Positions 42,981 to 51,717 of a stretch of DNA of 64,000 bases are shown here, piece after piece. The translations under genes and the position numbers were made by a program. Within the stretch, counting starts at the first letter, position 1, and every line of letters begins with the position of its first letter. Under the pieces are notes generated by a model. It was not told where the DNA came from and did no database searches. It saw nothing but the letters and a program-made list of their open reading frames with translations. Origin of the DNA: Paulinella micropora (taxonomy: Eukaryota > Cercozoa > Imbricatea > Euglyphida > Paulinellidae); contig WBZZ01004066.1 of the NCBI GenBank assembly GCA_019918135.1, positions 230,001 through 294,000 on the forward strand, read 5' to 3'.

Positions 42981-43570
42981 GCCCCCCCTACCGGCCAGAA
43001 CTCTGCCTACTGGCGCCACCCGCCACCCGCCACCCAGACCTGTTTCCGCCGGCCGGCGGTGCCACCCGCCACCGGACTACTGACTGCGACCAGGCGTGGC
43101 GGCGCCACCTGCCACCCCGACCCGTTCCCACCGGTCGACTGTGCCACCTGCCACCGGCGACCCGTCCCCACCGGCCGACTTTGCCACCTGCCACCGGACC
43201 GCTGACTGGCGACCGGGCGCGGCGGTGGCAGGTGGCGCCGGGCGACAGACTGGCCAATTGCAGTGGTGCCACCGGCCACCTGGCGACCGACCGGTGGTGG
43301 TGCCACCGGCCACCGGGTGGCAGACCGGCCTCGAGAGCGATGCCCTCCCCCCCCGCCGACCGGCGACCGGCGCCGGACCGAGTGGGGGGGCGCCGCCGGT
43401 CTGGGCAAGAAGCAGGCGCTGGCCCGGGCCGGCAAGCCTGTCAGTACTTTTTCTTTTACAGAGTCAGAGAGTACACGAAGCGAACAAGCCCAAGAAAATT
43501 ACGGTAATACTTTTGTTTTAATGAATAAGTCAGAGTACAGCAGGGAGCCAGACAAAAGGCTAGGCTCAAA

Positions 43571-44378
43571 CTACTTGGGGCAGTCAGCGAAGAACCTTTT
43601 CTGCCAGAGCGCCGCCTGTTCAAACACAGCCAGGCCTGCGTGGTCCCACTGCCGCTGCTGCGCCCGCACGTGCTCCGGCCCGTGCTGCGCCAGCCACAGC
43701 AGCAGCCGGCCTAGGACGTTCTGCCCCACGCACGACCCGGTGCAGTCGACACAACCCCCCCAAAAGGACTTCCGTCCGGTCCGTTCAAAGTGTAGGCACG
43801 CGTAGCCCCTCTCGTAGCAGGTACGCAGCACGTGCGCAAACCAGGCATCCTCTGCCCAGCGCGCAGCCAAGAGCATCAACATGACGCCGACGCAGGCCTG
43901 CTCCCAACGGGCGCCGTCCAGGCGGAGGCCGCGTTGCTTGAATGCCTTACGGCCGCCCAGGGACTTGATCTGCGCACCGGAGAGTTCGGACCAGGGGGGC
44001 CGCGCGAACGCGGCAAAGGTGGCTGAGTCTTGGCAGAACAGGTACTTGGCGGCCTGGAACGCATGCTCGACGGAGCGGAACGCCAGCGGGGCGGCCGGGT
44101 CGGGGCCGAAAAGCACGTGGCCTGACTGAAGGACGGCGAAGTTGCTGAGGCCGCGCGGTCCGAGCGGCTGCAGGAGGCGCCCGAGCTCCGATTCGGGCGG
44201 GTAGGCCTTGCTCTTGCTGAAGAAGCACAGGATCAGCGGGGCGGCGGCCAGGCGGGCTTTCTTGGCGGGGGGAGGCGCGCGCTATCCTCGTCGTCGGGCC
44301 GCTTGGAGCCGGGCTGGGGGTCGAGCCGGGGTCGAGCTGGGGGCTGGCACAGGCTGCTTCGTCGCGGCTGGAGAGCAT
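43571..44378 (-). CDS. NADAR-domain (YbiA/DUF1768-like) protein
   Basis: The minus strand encodes LILCFFSKSKAYPPES and RGLSNFAVLQSGHVLFG, then FRSVEHAFQAAKYLFCQDSA, IKSLGGRKAFKQRGLRLD, FERTGRKSFWGGCVDCTG and GQNVLGRLLLWL. This is the NADAR order: N-terminal strand with LSNF, the SVEHAFQAAK helix, and the FWG/GxNxLG C-terminal motifs. NADAR proteins remove ADP-ribose or process NAD- and riboflavin-related metabolites, and some act in phage and host conflict. The N-terminal part before the domain is basic and Pro-rich and holds about one or two breaks. Its target here cannot be told. Confidence 0.75.
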
Positions 44379-44635
44379 CGGAAAAGTGGGATTGGTGAAG
44401 CCCCCCCGTCCAGGCCAGCGACGGGGGCGCGCGCCGGGAGGGGGCGGAGGCGCGTGGGAGGGCGCGCGCCGGGGGGGGCGGCGGGCGCATCCTGGCTGTG
44501 GCGCGCGCTTTGGGGGGGGCGCCCCCCCCTCTCCCGCACGCCCGGCGCGCGCGGCCAGACCAGCGCCCGCGCCGGCACTGGACCAGCCAGCCCCCGCCTC
44601 ACAAAAACACCGCCACGCTACTCACCAAGCTAGCG

Positions 44636-45888
44636 ATGCTGACGACGGCCGCCGCAGTACCCGAGCGCCCGACCACCGAGCCGTGGCCTGAGCGCCCGTT
44701 CAAGAAACACAAGGCCGCGGAGCCAGAGCCCCCGACGTCTACACTCCAGCCGCAGGCACCGCTCACGACACTGGACTTGTGTACGACCGCCTCTTCACTA
44801 GACCTCCCGGCCAAGGGGCCAGCGACGGGACCGCCTCGCCCCACCCCCCAGCACCAGGTGGCAGCGCAGCCTCCTCCTCCGCTCGCGGCGTGCGTCACCG
44901 AGCTAGCCGCGCTGCTGCTGGCCGCGCCGGGCGGCAGCGTGCCACACCGGGCGGAGGCCTTGCTTTTCCAGGGGGCGGTGGCCGTCCTACCCACCGGCGA
45001 AGCGCTGTCCGCCAAGAACGACCTGTACACGAGCCGGCTCGCCCACCCGAGCCGGTACGTGGACGTGCCGCCGATCGCATTGCGGCACCTCGACACGCTC
45101 CGCCGCGTGGCGGTGGCCGCGCTGGCGGCCCTCGCCACACCCGTCGTCGGGGCAGTGGCCCCGCCGGCCCGGAAGCCGCCGCGCGCGACGGTGGTCGAGC
45201 ACGGGGCAGAAGACGGCACCTCGGTGGCCCTCGTCAGCATGTTCAGGCTCACCTTCGGTGCCCACTTGGTACCCCGGGAGCCGGGGGAGGGCCGGCCGCC
45301 TACCCTGCGCGTCTCCCTCCACCACCCCGCCGCCGCTCCCGGGCCCCGGCGCTCGTTCCGCGTGTGCCGTGGCCTCGTGGCCGCCAGCACCTTTGCCACC
45401 GAGACCAAGCAGCGGTACCGGCACGACCGCGACTATGGCTGCACGGCCTTTGCACTCTTCAACGTCTGCCACGCGCCCCACCACTTCGGCAGACTCATGC
45501 ACAAGTTCCCCGGGGGCCTAATGTCGATGCAAAGCTTCTTTGACCTTTTGGACTGGCTCCCGCACCCGCCGGCCAGCGTGAGCCGGCGGCCCGAGGAGCA
45601 CAGGGGCCCGACTGGCTGCTGTCACCGTGGCGCTCGGGGCTGGCGCTAGTCTGTTTCGACGGGCACTGCTACGGCCTAGACTTCGACCGCCAGCTGCTGT
45701 TCGACGGCGAATCCAAGTATGTACTGCGCCTGTGCCTGCCGGCGTTGCAATACCAAGGCTGGGAACCAAGCAGCCCGTACGAGGTCTACGTGGTAACCAA
45801 GAAGCCGGCCCCGGCGGCTGCACCGGCGGCTACGCCCGCCGCAGAGCAAGACAGACCGCTGGTCCGGGAAGTGATCGAGGTGTACTAG
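44636..45888 (+). CDS. unknown protein with nuclear-signal-like N terminus
   Basis: The ATG at 44636 starts MLTTAAAVPERPTTEPWPER, followed by PFKKHK, a possible nuclear localisation signal, and a Pro/Gln-rich linker. A globular part begins near 44880 (AACVTELAALLLAAPGGSV, RHDRDYGCTAFALFNVCHAP, KFPGGLMSMQSFFDLLDWL). It ends near 45888 with GHCYGLDFDRQLLFDGESK, YVLRLCLPALQYQGW and an Ala/Pro tail. About one break occurs late in the gene. It starts 257 bases from the NADAR gene, on the opposite strand. No family is recognised. Confidence 0.55.
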
Positions 45889-45971
45889 GAAAGACCTCAG
45901 TCCTCTTAGTGTTTGATTAAAAGAAAGTTTCTTGCCTCGCTCCGGTAATCGCCGCCCCGGCCCCCGCCCCC

Positions 45972-47549
45972 CTACGGCTGTTTTTCCTCCTGGAGCTTGG
46001 CCGTCTGGCCCGGCGCTGGGGCTACCCCGGGTCGGTCGGACCCAGCGGCGGGGCCGCGGCCGGGCCCGCCGCCGAGCCAGGCGCGCACCAAGTCGGGGTC
46101 CAGCCGCACCTCGTCGCCGGCCGCGTCGTACACGAGGGCCCGGGCCCAGAAGCTGTCGAAGTCGTCCAGGAGCGCCCGCAGCCGCTCGCGGAAGATGAGG
46201 TGGTACAGGTACCGGCGCTGCGCCGTCCGCTGGCAGTGCTGGTGCAGGGCGGCCGTGAGCTGGTGCACCGGGGCCAGGGCCGCGGGGTCCGCGCCGTGCC
46301 GCCCAAAGTACTGGCAGTAGCTGTGCCGCAGCTCTGCCTCGTCGCCGGCCTGGGCCAAAAAAGTCTCGGCCAGCTTGCGCAGCTGCCAGACGTGCAGGGT
46401 TCGAGCGCGCGCCGGCGGCACCCCCCCGGCCCGCACCAGCGCCCCGGTCAGCCGCGCCTGCAGCTCGTCGTCGGAAATGACGAGCGCGCCACGCCCGCGG
46501 CCCCGGCCGAGGCCCGGGTAGCGGCAGGAGAAGACGAAGCCGCGCGTGCCCAGGCCCCGGCCCAGCGCACGCCACTCCGGCAGTACCCAGCCCAACAGGC
46601 CGCCGACGTCCCGCGCCGCGCCGGGCCCATCATGGCCGCAGCGTCGCAGCGTCTGCAGCGGCAGCGGCTGTACGTACTCTCGGTCGTAGTAGAAGCGGGC
46701 CGTCTTGTGCACGGACGCCAGCTCGAACGGGTTGCTGAGGTCTAGCCACCAGCGCCCGCCCGCCTCCTCGCGCCGCAGGGTGACGCCGAACTGCAGCCGG
46801 CGCAGGATCGAGCTGCGGGGCTGGGGCGTCAGGCTCAGCAGGCACAGCACGACCAGGTCCGCCAGCGCCTGATAACGTGCGCCCGCCCCGGCCGCCTCCT
46901 CGGCCGCCGCGGTGGGGTAGCGGCGCAGGTAGCGGCCGGCCGCCAGCGTGCGCGCGGCCTGCAGGTCCCACCAGGTCAGCGCGAGGTCCGCATCCTTGGG
47001 GTGCCAGCTCTGTTCCGCCGTGGCCAGGCGCTGCAGGTTGTAGGCCGCCCGCCACAGCAGCCGCCGGCAGGCCGCAGCGGGGCAGGGCCGGCCCGCGTCC
47101 CGGGCGTCGGACCGGGCGTAGGCGGCGGCCACGCTTAGCACCACCGGCCGCAGGTAGCGCACCAAGAACAGGCACCGCTCCCAGGGGTAGCCCAGCCGCT
47201 GCCGGAGGTGCCAGACCCAGCCGACCAGCCGCGAGCGCAGGCGGGTGCTCCACGACCCGTCCTCGCGCCGCCGGAAGAAGAGGGTGGCGCCGAGCGTCCG
47301 CTTCTCGGGCCGCTTCGTGGTCTGCCAGGGGGGCCACCAGCGCCGGTCGTGGGCGAAGCCGAGGAACGCGAGCGTGGCGAACAGGGCGCACTGTTGGCCC
47401 CGGGGGCCGAGCCCCACCCCCCACCGCTCGGGGTCGAAGGGCCGCCGCTGCTCGGCGCGGAACACCTCAAACTCGTGCCGGAGCCCCGGCCCCGCCGCCG
47501 GGTAGGCCAGGCCGACCGGGATCGGCCGCAGGAAGCTAGGGTTGGCCAT
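45972..47549 (-). CDS. tyrosine-recombinase-like protein A
   Basis: The ATG at 47549 gives 525 residues. The catalytic half has LSLTPQPRSSILRRLQF (Arg245, box I), a hairpin ELASVHKTARFYY (Lys282), LHVWQLRKLAETFLAQAG (Arg391) and HCQRTAQRRYLYHL, where His438 and Tyr447 are 9 residues apart, as in canonical tyrosine recombinases. An N-terminal helical part could be the core-binding domain. It is paralogous to 53232-56063, which shares the same five-residue layout. The family cuts and joins DNA at short cores and mobilises elements. The frame is whole. Assignment rests on motif order; the histidine before the second arginine is not in the usual place. Confidence 0.6.
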   Translation of the reverse strand: MANPSFLRPIPVGLAYPAAGPGLRHEFEVFRAEQRRPFDPERWGVGLGPRGQQCALFATLAFLGFAHDRRWWPPWQTTKRPEKRTLGATLFFRRREDGSWSTRLRSRLVGWVWHLRQRLGYPWERCLFLVRYLRPVVLSVAAAYARSDARDAGRPCPAAACRRLLWRAAYNLQRLATAEQSWHPKDADLALTWWDLQAARTLAAGRYLRRYPTAAAEEAAGAGARYQALADLVVLCLLSLTPQPRSSILRRLQFGVTLRREEAGGRWWLDLSNPFELASVHKTARFYYDREYVQPLPLQTLRRCGHDGPGAARDVGGLLGWVLPEWRALGRGLGTRGFVFSCRYPGLGRGRGRGALVISDDELQARLTGALVRAGGVPPARARTLHVWQLRKLAETFLAQAGDEAELRHSYCQYFGRHGADPAALAPVHQLTAALHQHCQRTAQRRYLYHLIFRERLRALLDDFDSFWARALVYDAAGDEVRLDPDLVRAWLGGGPGRGPAAGSDRPGVAPAPGQTAKLQEEKQP

Positions 47550-48166
47550 GGGTCCCGGCTGCCACGGATGTTGGCGCCGGGAGGGGGGGGAGGGAAGAAG
47601 AGGCTTTCCCTCTGGCTCCGAGTGTGGCCACGGGCGCACAACACACACACGGTGCTCTGCCTCCCCTTACCCACTCCCCCGCGCACCCCCGCGGCGAGCA
47701 GGGCGGCGGCGCCGCGGGCCAGCGCGTGGCAGACGAACAGGTATACCTGGTACAGCTGGCCGAGGCTGACTTCTGCTTGGGGGCAGGCGAGGTACCAGAC
47801 GTGCCGGCGCGGCGAGGTAGGGGTCGAGTTGGTACAGACCTGCAGCGCCAGCTCGTCGGCCGGTGCGCCGCTCAGCAGGTGCAGCGCGCGTGCGACCGCG
47901 CGGTACAGCTGGTTCCGGACCTGCAGGTCCCGCCTCGCGCCCGCGGGCGTCGCGTCCGCGCTCCAGGCCAGGGGGAAGGCCACGCGGAGCACAAAGGGCA
48001 GGGTAGAGTAGAGCTCACGGTGGATAGTGCCTAGGTCGCCAAACTCGTTGTACTGCCCCAGACTGGTGGACGGAGAGCCCGACTTCCCTGCCCTGACCTC
48101 GCCCCGGCTCTGGCGGGTCCGGCGGGCGTGGAAGAACCGGGCGGAAATAGGCACGCGCGGCGGCAT
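47550..48166 (-). CDS. small unknown protein upstream of recombinase A
   Basis: The ATG at 48166 starts MPPRVPISARFFHARRTRQS and continues with globular-looking sequence (FGDLGTIHRELYSTLPFVLR, RNQLYRAVARALHLLSGAP, SLGQLYQVYLFVCHALARG). Coding character fades near 47600. The frame stays open into the recombinase gene in another phase, so the true end is uncertain. It could be a separate gene or an N-terminal exon of the recombinase. No family is recognised. Confidence 0.4.
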
Positions 48167-48714
48167 GCGCTAGGGAGAGGGCAGTCCGTGCCTGGCTCAC
48201 CGGTCGGTCGAGGGCCGCCCGCTGGTTGTGGCTGGGGTAGCAGGTGTGGCGGGGGTAGGGGCGTGGGTCCGCCGGGGCGGGCCGCCAGGGGAAAGAGCCG
48301 CGCGCGCCCCGTCCGGCGCGTGACGCCGGCCGCGGGGTGTGGAGGGGGGGGGGGGGGGGAGCACGCACGCCCGGCCAGCGTGTGGCCGAGGCGGGGGAGG
48401 GGGAGGGGAGGGGGTGACACGCACGCCACTCGACGCGGGCGCACGCCGCTCGACGCGGGCGCACGCCGCTCGACGCAGGCGCTGCCGGAGCGGGCGCCCC
48501 CCCCCCCCCCCCCCACGCACGCGCTGGGGGGGGAGTGTCACGGGGGCCGAGCGCGCGACGGGCGGCGCGCTCCCAAGCGCACGCGTCGAAAACGACGACG
48601 CGCTCCAACCACGCGCGTGGCACGCGGGCGCGCGCCCCCCACGCCCCCTCGTCGGGCGCAGCTAACCAGGCCAGAATTCCTCTGTCGCTAGAGTTTGTAA
48701 GCACCAACACTACC
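48167..48714. promoter_or_regulatory. divergent intergenic upstream of histone H3
   Basis: About 550 bases between a minus-strand gene and the H3 gene. It contains G-runs at 48346-48360, a 20-base tandem repeat at 48421-48480 and a C-run at 48499-48514. The last 50 bases before the H3 ATG are less GC-rich (TCGCTAGAGTTTGTAAGCAC). No gene is supported; it should contain the H3 promoter. Confidence 0.45.
48421..48480 (+). repeat. 20-base tandem repeat, three copies
   Basis: GCACGCCGCTCGACGCGGGC is repeated three times with one or two substitutions. Confidence 0.85.
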
Positions 48715-49149
48715 ATGGCTCGCACCAAGCAGACCGCACGCAAGAGCACCGGTGGCCAAGCTCCGCGCCGGCAACTGGCTACCAAGGCCGCACGCAAGAC
48801 CGCCGTCGTCAGCGGTGGAGTCAAGAAGCCCTACCGCTACCGCCCTGGTACCGTGGCCCTACGCGAGATCCGCCGCTACCAGAAGTCCCAGGACCTGCTG
48901 CTGCGCAAACTACCCTTCGCCCGCCTCGTCCGGGAGATCGCGCAAGACTTCAAGTCGGACCTGCGCTTCCAGTCCGTGGCGATCCTCGCTTTGCAAGAGG
49001 CCGCGGAAGATTACCTGGTGCACTTGTTCGAAGAGGCACAGCTGTGTGCCATCCATGCCAAACGCATCACCGTGAGAACCAACGACATCCGTTTGGCGCG
49101 TCGCATCCGGGGTGAGCGCTCGCCTAGTGAATTTTTTGTACCTAAGTAA
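48715..49149 (+). CDS. divergent histone H3
   Basis: The ATG at 48715 (ACCATGG context) gives 144 residues starting [20 protein letters not shown]. The tail keeps Lys4, Lys9, Ser10, Lys23, Lys27 and Lys36, but position 14 is Gln and 18 is Arg, where canonical H3 has acetylatable lysines. The histone fold is well kept ([43 protein letters not shown]), with Lys56, Lys79, Cys110 and His113 present. After RRIRGER it carries a 9-residue extension (SPSEFFVPK) that canonical H3 lacks. H3 genes occur in Medusavirus-type giant viruses and in all eukaryotes. The single intronless gene beside recombinases and GNAT favours a viral or mobile setting but does not prove it. Confidence 0.95.
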   Translation: MARTKQTARKSTGGQAPRRQLATKAARKTAVVSGGVKKPYRYRPGTVALREIRRYQKSQDLLLRKLPFARLVREIAQDFKSDLRFQSVAILALQEAAEDYLVHLFEEAQLCAIHAKRITVRTNDIRLARRIRGERSPSEFFVPK

Positions 49150-49602
49150 CTGCAGTTTTTTGGTTTTGATTAAAAAAAGGGAACTTGTACACACATTAAA
49201 AAAAGTAAAAACCGGTTTTTTAGACAGTACCGAGCCGGCGGGGGTCCGGTGCCTGCTAGGAAAGCCCCTCTGTCCAGAGCGGTTTACAGTGGGAGACTTG
49301 GTTCTTGAGCGGTTCTTGAGCGGTTTCACGACCCTGAGTCCTTTTACCTGCAAGTGCAGCGACCAGCACCAGACTCAGAGTGTGCCTGGGCGGCAAAAGC
49401 TAGCCTCTGCCAGGGTACTTATCTCTTCTTGCCCTCTGCCAGGCTAACAGTCCAAGGGGCCACCCCCAGAGCCAAGGGGCAGCGCTCACCTCCCCGCTCG
49501 CCCTCCTCCCCTCCCCTCCCCCGACCCGCGCGAGGGCGCCGCCGTCAGGCGGGCTTCTCGGCCTGGGGGGGGGGGGGAGCCTGTAGGAAGCAGAAAACAG
49601 AC
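49150..49602. other. 3' region of H3 and upstream of the GNAT gene
   Basis: An AT-rich patch just after H3 (TTTTTTGGTTTTGATTAAAA, then a short TTAAAAAAAG stretch near 49195) probably holds the H3 3' end signal. No canonical histone stem-loop was recognised. The remaining sequence has a G-run near 49565-49577. Frames running into the GNAT gene have no ATG before 49603. Confidence 0.45.
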
Positions 49603-50520
49603 ATGAGCCATGGGGAGGCAAGGGGCAAGCGTTGTCAACGATGCCACAAGGAGGGCCCTTCTTCGGTAAGGCCTGCGCCCACTCTACGCGGGACACAACT
49701 GTTGCGCTCAATGCGTGTGTGTGTGCAGGCAGGACAGCCCAAGAAGCAGAGGCGCGATGGAGAGGGCCTAGCTAGCCTGGGAGCACACGCAGACAAGGAA
49801 CATGGCAGGCGGGATGGCGCGGGAGAGGAAGATGACGAGGAAGGCTACGCTATGGAGGCAAAACGGCCCGTGCTTGGTAGTTTGGATGGGGAAGATGAAT
49901 ACCAGACAGAAGACAGCGCGGGAGAGGAAGACGAAGTCATCGACCCACGGGCCGCGCTTAGAGGCTGGCGGGTAACGGATAAATACCTTGAGGTACGAGG
50001 CCTGAAGGCGCCTACGCCCGACGAGCTCCAACAGTTCACGTGGGAGGACAAGGATACACTGGCGATGTTTCGGTCGGAGCTGGACAGACAGCTGCAGGCA
50101 CTGCGCCGGCCGCGAAACGCACCCCTTGCCCCACTAGTCACCTTCTTGTTCGGGCCGCTGTACCTCTTGCTGCGACTGTCGAGATGTCAGCGAAAGAGCC
50201 CTTCTGATGGCAAAATGTACGACACCATTGACGTGGTCCAGATAGGGGTAGACCACACTGTGGCTGGCAAGGGGCACGGTCGTCGCTTGCTACAGGAGCT
50301 CGCCCGGGCCCTGACGCTAAACCCTGGCCTGAAAAACCGTCGCGTCTATTACGAGTCTGCCATAGGAGAGGGCAAGGATTTCCTGGACAGATTGGTCAGG
50401 CGGGGTCTGTTTGAACGAATGCCTTACGACCAGGACAGTGCGCTTAGCACCCCAGAACTGGCACGGCTTCCACCACCGGCCCCCTCCTCTCGCCCCCCGG
50501 CTGGCCCACCAAGCAGTTGA
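49603..50520 (+). CDS. GNAT-family N-acetyltransferase with acidic N terminus
   Basis: The ATG at 49603 gives 305 residues. The N-terminal 30 residues include CQRCHK, and residues about 65-110 are strongly acidic (GEEDDEEGY, DSAGEEDEV). The C-terminal domain has the GNAT core: DVVQIGVDHTVAGKGHGRR with the acetyl-CoA-binding GxGxG-like turn (about residues 208-230), LLQELARAL, RRVYYESAIGEGKDFLDRLV and RGLFERM. Such enzymes acetylate amines or protein N termini or lysines. Its position directly after H3 raises the idea of a chromatin substrate, but nothing in the sequence shows this. The frame is whole; AATAAA follows at 50551. Confidence 0.75.
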   Translation: MSHGEARGKRCQRCHKEGPSSVRPAPTLRGTQLLRSMRVCVQAGQPKKQRRDGEGLASLGAHADKEHGRRDGAGEEDDEEGYAMEAKRPVLGSLDGEDEYQTEDSAGEEDEVIDPRAALRGWRVTDKYLEVRGLKAPTPDELQQFTWEDKDTLAMFRSELDRQLQALRRPRNAPLAPLVTFLFGPLYLLLRLSRCQRKSPSDGKMYDTIDVVQIGVDHTVAGKGHGRRLLQELARALTLNPGLKNRRVYYESAIGEGKDFLDRLVRRGLFERMPYDQDSALSTPELARLPPPAPSSRPPAGPPSS

Positions 50521-50550
50521 CTGCGGGGGGCAGCGGGTTCTTGTAATAAT

Positions 50551-50556
50551 AATAAA
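50551..50556 (+). terminator. AATAAA polyadenylation-type signal
   Basis: AATAAA lies in TTGTAATAATAATAAAAGGC, 30 bases after the GNAT stop. Confidence 0.6.
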
Positions 50557-50698
50557 AGGCTAAGCTTGTCAAAGTATGCTAGCCCCTCCTGTGCACAATA
50601 CCAGGGCAGGTTCCGGTCGAGCGTGCGCCCAGCAGCGGGGCCTCAAGGCTAGGGCGGAGGGGTGCCCCCCTCCCAACGAGCTAGGCGCGCTGCTTCGT

Positions 50699-51538
50699 TC
50701 AATCCGTCGGGCCCGCTACCTGCCGCGCCGCGACAGCCAGTTTGGTCTCTCCGGCCCCTCGCGGTGGTTCTTGCCCGCTCTGCTGCAGCTCGAGCCGCGC
50801 CGCCGCCTCTCGTTCTTCCCGGTGCTGTGCACCCAGGCTGGTCAGGCACTTGACCACCCGTGCTTCTTCGCCTTTTTTTTGCCCTAGCTCGTACATAGCG
50901 TCCAGCAGTGCTAGCGCCGGCAGCGCAGCCTGTGTGTCGTCCTTTTCCAACCACTGGGACCACCGTGCTAGCCACGGACCAAAGGCTGGCTGCAAGTTAA
51001 TCTCTCGGTCAGTGTCAGACAGTCTGGTACCAGAGGCGGCGAGTCCCGTCCGCTGCGAGAAGACAGCCAGCTCGGTGGCCCAGGTTCCCTTGGCTTGCGC
51101 CACGTACCCTTCGTACCCGGACGTGACGTTCTTCTGTGCCCACTCCCACCACTCCTGCCAGGCTGTTTGCCATCTCTGTCTCGTGCTCTGAAGAACCCCC
51201 TTCCGGTAAGCGGTATCGTTGGTCCGGATAGCAGCTAGCAGTTCAGCTTCCATGTCCCGCATCTTCTGAATCGGCCCCGGTGTTGGTACGTTGCGCCTGG
51301 CAGCACCGGGCGCCCCTTGCAACCTGGCGACACGCTCTTGCAACAAACCGATCCTGGCCTGTAACGGCCACAGCTCCGCTCGTAGCTTGGCCCGGACGGC
51401 TGCTTTCAGGCGCCGCGCGTGATCTTGGCGACGTTGTAGTTCACCGGCCACGTCCGCCCTCGGCACCGTTCCACCGCTCGCAGCCCGGTGGCGTGCACGG
51501 CTACTGCAGGCCTCTTTGGCCGGCCGCTGGCTAGACAT
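50699..51538 (-). CDS. coiled-coil protein, 279 residues, unknown
   Basis: The ATG at 51538 starts MSSQRPAKEACSSRARHRAA. Residues 30-75 form a basic coiled coil (LQRRQDHARRLKAAVRAKLR, PLQARIGLLQERVARLQG). Then comes a Trp-rich helical part (RQRWQTAWQEWWEWAQKN, LARWSQWLEKDDTQAALPAL) and a Glu/Arg-rich tail. There is no signal peptide. It belongs to the less GC-extreme gene class of the insert. It is convergent with the GNAT gene, with a 180-base gap. No family is recognised; a DNA- or virion-associated structural protein is possible. Confidence 0.6.
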   Translation of the reverse strand: MSSQRPAKEACSSRARHRAASGGTVPRADVAGELQRRQDHARRLKAAVRAKLRAELWPLQARIGLLQERVARLQGAPGAARRNVPTPGPIQKMRDMEAELLAAIRTNDTAYRKGVLQSTRQRWQTAWQEWWEWAQKNVTSGYEGYVAQAKGTWATELAVFSQRTGLAASGTRLSDTDREINLQPAFGPWLARWSQWLEKDDTQAALPALALLDAMYELGQKKGEEARVVKCLTSLGAQHREEREAAARLELQQSGQEPPRGAGETKLAVAARQVAGPTD

Positions 51539-51717
51539 GGCCGAGGTAGCACACGGATCTACGGGTCTTTTTTGCTTGGCTGGCAGCCGGGCCGCGGCGC
51601 CGTTCCCACCCCCGCCCGGCCGCAGGGGGAGTGGCCTCCCCCCTCCCCGGCCCCACGGCGCACGCCCGCCCTTCCCCCCCCCCCCCCCCCCCTCTCCCCT
51701 CCCCTCGTGCAGGCAGG

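Larger units (their letters stand above)
41803..43570. repeat. satellite-like region of GTCGCCGGTGGCAGG-type repeats
   Basis: From about 42125 to 43330 the DNA is a patchwork of short units such as GGTCGCCGGTGGCAGGT and GGCACCGGCCGCCGACGG on both strands, with no regular long period. It includes an almost pure G run of about 40 bases at 42496-42538. Many overlapping frames in all phases are by-products of the repeats. It lies between the membrane glycoprotein gene and the NADAR gene. No gene is supported. Confidence 0.75.

Noticed and set aside
42125-43521. Several overlapping frames in the satellite region
   Set aside because: They consist only of repeat translations (SPVAGGRWH, RRPPVAGR) in every phase; no globular sequence.
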